Assembly: GCA_023145185.1 (NCBI GenBank)
Contig: JAGLEG010000455.1
Coordinates: forward strand, 1 to 5,319
From: Thermoplasmata archaeon
GTDB taxonomy: Archaea; Thermoplasmatota; Penumbrarchaeia; Penumbrarchaeales; Penumbrarchaeaceae
DNA: 5,319 bases
Direction: 5' to 3'
Positions 1-4,790 of the stretch are shown one piece after another. Within the stretch, counting starts at the first letter, position 1, and every line of letters starts with the position of its first letter. Position numbers and translations under genes: made by a program. Under the pieces are notes generated by a model. The model had not been told where the DNA came from. It ran no database searches and was given only the letters and a program-made list of their open reading frames with translations.

Positions 1-521
1 TCCATCTTCTGAGGGTTCTCCGCGTTCGTGGGCCTTCCGATGTCGCTGGGCCTGTGAAGGTGGCATCCGTAATGGGGGGCCAGGTTGAGGCCCTCAAGGG
101 GCTTCTTGACGGCCTCCTTGATCCGGTCCAATCCGATCCTGTCGTGAAGTAGGTCCACCGTGTGGAGGATCTCGATATCGCCGATGTAGGTAAGGGACTC
201 CGCCTCCAGCTTCTGGTTGACCTTGGTGCGAAGCCCCCTGTCCTTGCTCAACACATGCTTTGTCTCGCTCAGGGCGAAGTGGCACATGGGGCATGGAACC
301 AGGAGGTCATTTCCCTCCTTCTCGGCTATCGCTATGTTCCGCGCGGAGAGATAGAGGGTCAGGAACTGGTTCACTGACTTCATGGGTTCCCCGCAGCAGG
401 AGAGGTTCTTCAGGTCGATCAGCTTAACATCGAGGTGGGACAGCACCTCCCTGAGGGAGAGCTCGTAGGCGTACTGTTCTGTGGGCATTAGACATCCGGG
501 ATAGAGGGAAAATGTGCTCAT
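1..521 (-). CDS. hdrB: Heterodisulfide reductase subunit B-like protein (CCG-domain iron-sulfur protein), C-terminus off the left edge
   Basis: HdrB is the subunit of heterodisulfide reductase that carries the noncubane [4Fe-4S] clusters and reduces the CoM-S-S-CoB disulfide in methanogens; relatives in non-methanogens act on other disulfides or serve as electron carriers. The first 173 residues are present, out of about 290-300 for the family. The N-terminus reads MSTFSLYPGCLMPT. A full first CCG motif is visible: Cys10, the pair Cys42-Cys43 (in SCCGEP), then Cys77 and Cys80 (CPMC). Cys153 in HYGCHLHRP opens the second CCG motif, whose remaining cysteines lie outside the window. No signal peptide or membrane segment is seen. 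The start follows the hdrC stop by 10 bases, with a GAGG overlapping that stop as a possible ribosome binding site, so the two are translated from one message. Family assignment is firm. The true substrate is unknown, because methanogenesis is not shown here and the genes sit beside acyl-CoA oxidation genes. Confidence 0.93.
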   Translation of the reverse strand, partial: MSTFSLYPGCLMPTEQYAYELSLREVLSHLDVKLIDLKNLSCCGEPMKSVNQFLTLYLSARNIAIAEKEGNDLLVPCPMCHFALSETKHVLSKDRGLRTKVNQKLEAESLTYIGDIEILHTVDLLHDRIGLDRIKEAVKKPLEGLNLAPHYGCHLHRPSDIGRPTNAENPQKM

Positions 522-531
522 AACGACCGCC

Positions 532-1059
532 TCACATCTTCTCCATGGCCACACCGGCAAAGGCCATCTGGAACATGGCCGCGTCCATGGGTTTCGAGAG
601 TTCGGGAAGCCCCAGGTCCTCCCTCTTCAGCACCTTTCCATCGCCCAAAGGGACCTCCTGAACATCCTGAAGGAGCCCCATGGTCATTATCGATTGGAGC
701 CATGCCGTGTATGCTCCTGGAACCTGCTGTCCGTTCGCCACTGCCAGGTTCTTCAGCGTGAAGAGTATGTCGACGGGGGAGACGTTCTGGGGGCATCTCT
801 CCCTGCACTTGAAACAGCTCATGCAGGTCCAGATGATATCCGAGTTAACCATCTCATCGATCAGACCTCTTTTAAGAAGGGCGACGATCTTGTGGGGCTC
901 CAGCTCAAGGAGCTTGTGGGCCTCGCATCCAGATGTGCATTTTGCACATTGATAGCACGAATCAGCCACCTCGTCTATTATCTTTAAAAGCCTTTCATTG
1001 ATCTCTTTTTTGCTGCCCAGCTGGGTTTCAGCCATGGAAGTAAGATCTGTAATGGACAT
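532..1059 (-). CDS. hdrC: Heterodisulfide reductase subunit C-like protein (two [4Fe-4S] clusters)
   Basis: HdrC is a small ferredoxin-like protein that relays electrons to HdrB. The 175-residue product is complete and of usual length. It has two classical CxxCxxCxxxC motifs: Cys35, 38, 41, 45 and Cys79, 82, 85, 89 (the second followed by Pro, as usual). Each should bind a [4Fe-4S] cluster. No membrane helix is visible, so it resembles the soluble HdrC of HdrABC rather than the membrane-linked HdrE/HdrD type. The start at 1059 has an AGGT about 8 bases upstream; an in-frame Met9 (start at 1035) is an alternative that would not affect the cluster motifs. hdrB follows 10 bases downstream. No HdrA, the flavin-bearing bifurcating subunit, is in the window; it could lie beyond the left edge. 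Assignment to HdrC is secure; its electron donor is inferred only from the neighbouring etf genes. Confidence 0.92.
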   Translation of the reverse strand: MSITDLTSMAETQLGSKKEINERLLKIIDEVADSCYQCAKCTSGCEAHKLLELEPHKIVALLKRGLIDEMVNSDIIWTCMSCFKCRERCPQNVSPVDILFTLKNLAVANGQQVPGAYTAWLQSIMTMGLLQDVQEVPLGDGKVLKREDLGLPELSKPMDAAMFQMAFAGVAMEKM

Positions 1060-1085
1060 TCGGTTGGACCTAATGGGGATTTTGG

Positions 1086-1136
1086 ATATAACTGTTTTCG
1101 AACTGGACAGACATATAAGGGGTGCGCTTTAAATAT
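1086..1136 (-). promoter_or_regulatory. Candidate archaeal promoter region for hdrCB with tandem TATA-like boxes
   Basis: Reading the minus strand, three AT-rich boxes precede hdrC: ATATTTAAA at 1128-1136, CTTATATG around 1112-1119 and GTTATATC around 1085-1092. A box centred near 1115 would give a start site near 1089 and a leader of about 30 bases carrying the AGGT site. The box centred near 1088 would give an almost leaderless transcript. Which is used cannot be told from sequence. Their presence suggests that hdrCB can be transcribed separately from the etf operon. Confidence 0.45.
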
Positions 1137-1143
1137 CATCCCC

Positions 1144-1192
1144 TCCAAAAAACAATAGATACTTTGGGGGGCGGATCAGGTCTCTGCCCCCT
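1144..1192 (-). terminator. Possible terminator downstream of etfA
   Basis: About 17 bases after the etfA stop, the minus strand can form a hairpin with arms GGGGGC (1186-1191) and GCCCCC (1167-1172). The inner pairing is imperfect. It is followed after about 14 bases by a run of six T (1147-1152). Archaeal termination depends mainly on U-tracts, so the T run may be the active part. The hairpin is not immediately next to the T run, so this is a moderate to weak call. Confidence 0.35.
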
Positions 1193-1208
1193 CCGATAGT
1201 CCATTTCA

Positions 1209-2156
1209 TCACTGCTTCTTGAGCTCTTCAATAAGCCTTGGGACCACCTTGTAGAGGTCCCCCACTATCCCGTAGTCCGCGGATTTGAATATCGGCGCGT
1301 CCGCGTCCTTGTTTATCGCCACGATTATCGAGGAATCCCTCATCCCCGCGATGTGCTGGATCTGCCCCGAGATGCCGCAGGCTATGTAGAGCTTCGGCTT
1401 GACCTTGTGTCCAGACAGGCCTATCCAGTTGTCCTCCGAGAGCCACTTCAGGTCTGCGGCTATCGGCCTGGAGCAGCCCAGGGTGTGGCCGTTGATGACC
1501 TCGGCCAGCTCCTCTATCATCTTGAGGTCCTCCCTGTTCTTGAGGCCCCTGCCCGCCGCGATGATGATCTGTGCATCCTCGACGTTCACGCCCTGGCTGA
1601 CCATCTCCTGGACCCTGGCAACGATCGACGCATATTCGCCGACCTGGTAGGTCTTTTTCTCCACCTCGCCGCTCCTTCCATCGTCCTTCTCAAGGGGGTC
1701 GAAGGCCTTGCAGGGTACCGTTGCGATCTTCACCTCGGAGTTGAACCTCTCCACGGATACCGCGTTCCCGCTGTAGACCACCCTTTCAACCGTGAGCTCT
1801 CCAGAATCGAGGTATACCCTGTTGCAGTCGATTATGCATCCGGCCCCTATCTTTCCACCCAGCCTCGATGCGAGCTCCTTTCCAGCCTTGGTCGATCCTA
1901 TCAGGACGATATTGGACCCGGCCTCCTCGATGGCCCCGGCGAGGATATCGGCGTACTCCTCGGCCTTGAAGGTCTCTGGGCCCCCTTCGGCAACGATCAC
2001 CTTATCCGCACCGAATTTTATCATCTCATCGGCGGCGTCTCCAGGTCCGATCACCACTGCGGTAACCTTCTTTCCAAGCGCGTCTGCCAGCTCCCTGCCC
2101 TTCGCCAGGAGCTCCCTCGTCAATTTCTCATTATCGGAATATACAAGCACCATCAT
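1209..2156 (-). CDS. etfA: Electron transfer flavoprotein subunit alpha
   Basis: EtfA pairs with EtfB and binds the FAD that collects electrons from acyl-CoA dehydrogenases. The product is 315 residues (314 if the second Met at 2153 is used), normal for the family. The N-terminal domain contains STKAGKELASRLGGKIGAG around residues 88-106. The C-terminal FAD domain contains GRGLKN, then CSRP near 228-231, GLSGHKVKPKLYIACG from about 246, GISGQIQH at 261-268 and a closing stretch with INKD, ADYGIVGDL. The reading frame stays open upstream to 2276, but that part lies inside etfB, is unlike any Etf N-terminus, and a GAGGTGG ribosome site sits just before the tandem ATGATG. The etfB stop is 7 bases upstream, so the subunits are almost certainly co-translated. 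No ferredoxin-like extension is present. Sequence alone does not show whether the complex is a simple carrier or a flavin-bifurcating one. Confidence 0.95.
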   Translation of the reverse strand: MMVLVYSDNEKLTRELLAKGRELADALGKKVTAVVIGPGDAADEMIKFGADKVIVAEGGPETFKAEEYADILAGAIEEAGSNIVLIGSTKAGKELASRLGGKIGAGCIIDCNRVYLDSGELTVERVVYSGNAVSVERFNSEVKIATVPCKAFDPLEKDDGRSGEVEKKTYQVGEYASIVARVQEMVSQGVNVEDAQIIIAAGRGLKNREDLKMIEELAEVINGHTLGCSRPIAADLKWLSEDNWIGLSGHKVKPKLYIACGISGQIQHIAGMRDSSIIVAINKDADAPIFKSADYGIVGDLYKVVPRLIEELKKQ

Positions 2157-2165
2157 AACCACCTC
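2157..2165 (-). promoter_or_regulatory. Ribosome binding site of etfA overlapping the etfB stop
   Basis: The minus strand reads TGAGGTGGTTATGATG. The first TGA is the etfB stop and the overlapping GAGGTGG (2159-2165) matches the archaeal Shine-Dalgarno pattern. It stands 2 bases from the first ATG (2156) and 5 from the second (2153), counting from the end of the motif. It fixes the etfA start here rather than at the upstream in-frame ATG at 2276. It also implies coupled translation of the two subunits. Confidence 0.7.
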
Positions 2166-2931
2166 AGTTGAGCACCCCATCCTTTGCAAGCATTTCCACC
2201 ATCTTCGGCACGGCCTCGTCCAGGTCCTCCTCGAAGTTGATGTTCTTCCTCTCCATAGGGACCCCTTTGACATCAAGCGTCCTGGTCATCGCGGAGAGCC
2301 CCGCCTTTCCCACGTCCTCAGCTGTCCAGTCGTGGATCGGTTTTCTGGCTGCTCCCAGGATCTGCATCAGGCTGGGAAGCCTGGGCTCGTTGATCTCCTT
2401 GGTGACCGTCACAAGGGCCGGATATGTGGATTCGGTGGTAACCATCTTATCGCCCAGGTTCCGCTCGGCCACTATCCTGTCGTCCGATGCATCGGTCTTC
2501 AGGGCATAGGTGATCTGGGGGATGTTCAGTATCCCGGCGATCCTGGGCCCCATCTGGCCCGAGAACATGTCGATGGACGCCTCTCCGCACAGTATCAGGT
2601 CATACTCGCCGATCTTCTCGATGGCGCCGGCGAGGAGGGAGGATACGACGTGATAATCGAACTCCTCGGGAGCGGGTATCAAAATGCCCTCATCTACCCC
2701 CATGGCGAGAAGCTCCTTGATCTTCTCCTTTGCGTCAGGAGGGCCAACCGTGATGGTGGTGATCTTGCCGGACCCGATCTTCTCCTTGATCTTGATCGCC
2801 TCCTCCACGGCATTCTTGTCTATATCGCTTATCTTCTTGGGTATGCCCGTTAGAACGGGCTTGTTGGTCGAGGGGTCCACCTTCACCTCGGAGACGTCCA
2901 CGACCTGTTTTGCACATACTATTATATTCAT
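2164..2931 (-). CDS. etfB: Electron transfer flavoprotein subunit beta
   Basis: EtfB is the partner of EtfA; its nucleotide site holds AMP in ordinary Etfs and a second FAD in bifurcating ones. The product is 255 residues from MNIIVCAKQV, the usual EtfB opening. Visible family features are the early DP..N segment near 19-23, LCGEASID at 114-121, SGQMGP at 124-129 (the family's TGQVGP-like loop at the nucleotide site), and EPRLPSL...ARKPI at 182-199. An upstream in-frame ATG at 2949 would add six residues (MKWCLP) that do not look like Etf; the chosen start has GTGGTG about 7 bases upstream. The stop lies 7 bases before etfA. The acyl-CoA dehydrogenase ends 66 bases upstream with no clear promoter between, so the three genes are likely one operon. 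The order etfB-etfA is the common one. Confidence 0.95.
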   Translation of the reverse strand: MNIIVCAKQVVDVSEVKVDPSTNKPVLTGIPKKISDIDKNAVEEAIKIKEKIGSGKITTITVGPPDAKEKIKELLAMGVDEGILIPAPEEFDYHVVSSLLAGAIEKIGEYDLILCGEASIDMFSGQMGPRIAGILNIPQITYALKTDASDDRIVAERNLGDKMVTTESTYPALVTVTKEINEPRLPSLMQILGAARKPIHDWTAEDVGKAGLSAMTRTLDVKGVPMERKNINFEEDLDEAVPKMVEMLAKDGVLN

Positions 2932-2971
2932 GGGTAAACACCACTTCATCTCTTTATCCTTTTTTCCTCGT

Positions 2972-2985
2972 GCCCCCGTGGGGGC
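2972..2985 (-). other. Perfect short hairpin between the acyl-CoA dehydrogenase gene and etfB
   Basis: The sequence GCCCCCGTGGGGGC is a perfect inverted repeat, able to form a stem of five or six GC pairs with a tiny loop. It lies 12 bases after the acyl-CoA dehydrogenase stop. On the minus-strand RNA it is followed by purine-rich sequence with no U run, so it does not look like a complete terminator. It could be an RNA processing or stability element that sets the ratio of dehydrogenase to Etf message. The structure is seen; the role is inferred. Confidence 0.4.
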
Positions 2986-2997
2986 TTTATCATGATC

Positions 2998-4137
2998 TTA
3001 CCTCAGAAGGCTCCCGGCGATGACCATTTTCATCACCTCGGATGTGCCCTCGTATAGTTCCGTGATCTTGGCATCCCTGAAAAGCCTCTCCACCGTGTAC
3101 TCCCTCGTATAGCCGTAGCCACCGTGAACCTGAACGGCCATGGACGTGACCTCCCCAGCGGTCTCCGATGCGAACAGCTTCGCCATCGCGGCCTCCTTTG
3201 AGAACCTCCCCCCCAGGTCCTTCTTGTACGATGCATGGTAGACGAGGTACCTTGCAGCCTCCACCTTGGTGGCCATCTCTGCGATCATCCACTGGATCGC
3301 CTGGAATTTGGCGATGGGCTTTCCGAACTGCTGCCTCTGCATGGCGTACTCGACCGACTCGTCCAGGGCAGCCTGGGCGATGCCCACTGCCTGTGAGGCG
3401 ATGCCGATCCTGCCCCCGTCGAGGGTGGACAGGGCGATCTTGAAACCCGCGCCCTCCTTGCCCAGCAGGTTCTCCTTGGGCACCTCCATATCCTCGAATA
3501 TCAGCTCTGATGTGAGAGAGCCCCTGATCCCCATCTTCTCTATGGGCGGGCCGGCGCTGTTACCCTTGAACGTATCCTCGACGATGAAGGCGCTGATGCC
3601 CCTGGCTCCAGCCTCCTTGTCGGTGACCGCAAAGACGATTATGATGCCCGCCCTGGGCCCGGATGTGATGAACATCTTGCTTCCATTGATGATGTACTTG
3701 TCATCTTTCAGGACCGCAGTTGTGGCCATTGCCCCAAGATCGGTGCCGGCGTTCGCCTCCGTGCCGCCGAACGCGCCTATCTTCTCCCCCGAGGCGAGGA
3801 TGGGGAGATATTTCTTCTTCTGCTCCTCGGTCCCGTACTTGATCAACGGCCAGGCGGTCAGGGAGTTGTGGACCGATGTTACAACTCCGGTGGAGGCGCA
3901 TTTCCTCGATATCTCCTCGATGACCATGGCGTAGGTGACGTTGTCCAGTCCGGCGCCACCGTACTCGGTGGGGATGATCGTTCCCAGTATTCCCAGTGCG
4001 GCCAGTTTCTTCAGGGTCTCGGCCGGGTAGATCTCTTTCTCGTCCAGCTCCGCGGCCAGGGGGGCGATCTCCTTCTCGGCGAACTCCCTTATCATGTTGC
4101 GGATCATCACCTGTTCTTCACTCATTTCCAGCTTCAT
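2998..4137 (-). CDS. Acyl-CoA dehydrogenase, short-chain (butyryl-CoA dehydrogenase-like) type
   Basis: This FAD enzyme oxidises an acyl-CoA to the trans-2-enoyl-CoA and gives electrons to Etf. The product is 379 residues, the full family length. The N-terminal helical domain includes MSEEQVMIRNMIREFAEKE. The first family signature is at about 124-136 (GGTEANAGTDLGA), with Gly125 where a hydrophobic residue is usual. MQRQQFGKPIAKFQA (266-280) is the typical FAD and dimer segment. The second signature runs from Gln336 (QVHGGYGYTREYTVERLFRD). Glu363 in LYEGTSE is the catalytic base position of short- and medium-chain dehydrogenases, which argues against isovaleryl- or long-chain types. The start at 4137 has no proper ribosome site, only a G run 3 bases away, but a TATA-like box sits about 28 bases upstream, so a leaderless message is likely; Met5 is an alternative. 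etfB and etfA follow in the same direction. Exact chain-length or branched-chain preference is not readable here. Confidence 0.95.
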   Translation of the reverse strand: MKLEMSEEQVMIRNMIREFAEKEIAPLAAELDEKEIYPAETLKKLAALGILGTIIPTEYGGAGLDNVTYAMVIEEISRKCASTGVVTSVHNSLTAWPLIKYGTEEQKKKYLPILASGEKIGAFGGTEANAGTDLGAMATTAVLKDDKYIINGSKMFITSGPRAGIIIVFAVTDKEAGARGISAFIVEDTFKGNSAGPPIEKMGIRGSLTSELIFEDMEVPKENLLGKEGAGFKIALSTLDGGRIGIASQAVGIAQAALDESVEYAMQRQQFGKPIAKFQAIQWMIAEMATKVEAARYLVYHASYKKDLGGRFSKEAAMAKLFASETAGEVTSMAVQVHGGYGYTREYTVERLFRDAKITELYEGTSEVMKMVIAGSLLR

Positions 4138-4153
4138 GGGCCCCCCAAACCAG

Positions 4154-4174
4154 ATTTAAAATCATAAATCTTTC
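4154..4174 (-). promoter_or_regulatory. Candidate promoter of the acyl-CoA dehydrogenase-etfBA operon
   Basis: On the minus strand GAAAGATTTATG (4163-4174) resembles a BRE followed by a TATA box. Its centre lies about 28 bases from the ATG at 4137, which would start transcription at or within a few bases of the start codon. A second AT box, TTTAAAT (4154-4160), is nearer and would fit only a start inside the gene, such as Met5. Confidence 0.45.
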
Positions 4175-4210
4175 TATAGGATATTCCGATGGGGCAGAGA
4201 TCCCGTCCTT

Positions 4211-4226
4211 GAGAAAGAAATATATC
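4211..4226 (+). promoter_or_regulatory. Candidate promoter of cobO-mutase transcript, leaderless type
   Basis: GAGAAAGAAATATAT contains a purine-rich BRE-like part followed by the TATA box AAATATAT (4218-4225). The box centre is about 30 bases from the ATG at 4252. Archaeal transcription starts about 25-27 bases past the box, so the message should begin within a few bases of the start codon. The 25 bases before the ATG show no Shine-Dalgarno sequence, which agrees with leaderless translation. Confidence 0.55.
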
Positions 4227-4251
4227 GGCCTATGGGCTATCCGAAGTTCGA

Positions 4252-4776
4252 ATGTCTTCACAAAAAGGGTGCGTCCAGGTTTACACCGGACCGGGCAAGG
4301 GAAAGACCACCGCGTCGCTGGGCCTGGGCCTGAGAGCGCACGGCAACGGGATGAAGGTCCACATGATCCAGTTCATGAAGGGAAGAAGGTACAGCGAGAT
4401 CGATTCCATCGATCTTCTACCCAATTTCACCATTGTCCAGCACGGCCGCGATGAGTTCGTCTCGAAGGAGAGCCCCGAGAGGATAGATATCGACCTCGCC
4501 AGGGCGGGCTTCGAGCATGCGAAAGAGATCGTCAAGAGGGGAGAGCACGACGTGGTGATCCTGGACGAGATAAACGTGGCCGTGGACTTTGGCCTCATCC
4601 CGCTGGGCGAGGTCATCGATCTCATCGGTGCCAGGCCGGACCACATGGAGCTCGTGCTCACGGGACGGTCCGCACATCCCGAAATAGTGAAGGCGGCCGA
4701 TCTGGTGACCGAGATGCTCGAGATAAAGCACCCTTACCAGGTGGGCGTCCAGGCCAGAAAAGGGATAGAATTCTAA
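4252..4776 (+). CDS. cobO: Cob(I)alamin adenosyltransferase, CobO/CobA (BtuR) family
   Basis: This enzyme transfers the adenosyl group of ATP to cob(I)alamin or a corrinoid precursor, making the coenzyme B12 that mutases need. The 174-residue product is complete and of usual length. It has the family's P-loop GPGKGKTT at residues 13-20, a Walker B-like VVILDEIN at 101-108, an LTGR segment at 136-139, and the characteristic end HPYQVGVQARKGIEF. It is the RecA-like CobO type, not the unrelated PduO/MMAB trimer type more often found with methylmalonyl-CoA mutase. The start at 4252 agrees with the P-loop distance and with the TATA box about 30 bases upstream. The mutase begins 14 bases after the stop, so the pair is probably an operon that couples cofactor supply to the enzyme using it. 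It may also serve general B12 salvage or synthesis. Confidence 0.94.
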   Translation: MSSQKGCVQVYTGPGKGKTTASLGLGLRAHGNGMKVHMIQFMKGRRYSEIDSIDLLPNFTIVQHGRDEFVSKESPERIDIDLARAGFEHAKEIVKRGEHDVVILDEINVAVDFGLIPLGEVIDLIGARPDHMELVLTGRSAHPEIVKAADLVTEMLEIKHPYQVGVQARKGIEF

Positions 4777-4777
4777 A

Positions 4778-4786
4778 GGGGGGGAG
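4778..4786 (+). promoter_or_regulatory. Ribosome binding site of the mutase gene
   Basis: GGGGGGGAG sits 4 bases before the ATG at 4791, inside the cobO-mutase gap. It is G-rich rather than a standard GGAGGTG, but its position and the lack of other candidates support the start. It contrasts with the first gene of the operon, which has no such site. Confidence 0.5.
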
Positions 4787-4790
4787 AACC

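Noticed and set aside
514..987. Plus-strand open frame of 157 codons opposite hdrC
   Set aside because: Antisense shadow; the minus strand encodes two perfect iron-sulfur motifs.
1353..2171. Plus-strand open frame of 272 codons opposite etfA
   Set aside because: Antisense shadow of etfA with no family features and no promoter or ribosome site.
2157..2276. Extended start of etfA at 2276, giving a 40-residue N-terminal extension
   Set aside because: The extension lies wholly within etfB coding sequence and is rich in Arg and Trp; the GAGGTGG site and the normal EtfA N-terminus point to 2156 or 2153.
1792..2853. Long plus-strand open frame of 353 codons opposite etfA and etfB
   Set aside because: It is antisense to two clearly recognised genes, spans both and the gap between them, has no recognisable motif, and arises from the GC-biased third codon positions of the real genes.
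3266..3934. Plus-strand open frame of 222 codons opposite the acyl-CoA dehydrogenase
   Set aside because: Low-complexity antisense translation; the minus-strand gene has complete catalytic and FAD motifs.
1163..4149. TTTGGGGGGC at 1163-1172 and its inverted copy at 4140-4149, bracketing the dehydrogenase-etf operon
   Set aside because: The match is only 10 bases of simple G-rich sequence, does not extend further, and matches of this length are expected by chance in a window of this size.
1097..4252. AGTTCGAA shared between the hdrC upstream region (minus, 1097-1104) and the cobO start (4245-4252)
   Set aside because: An 8-base match between two short gaps is quite likely by chance, and the positions relative to the TATA boxes differ.
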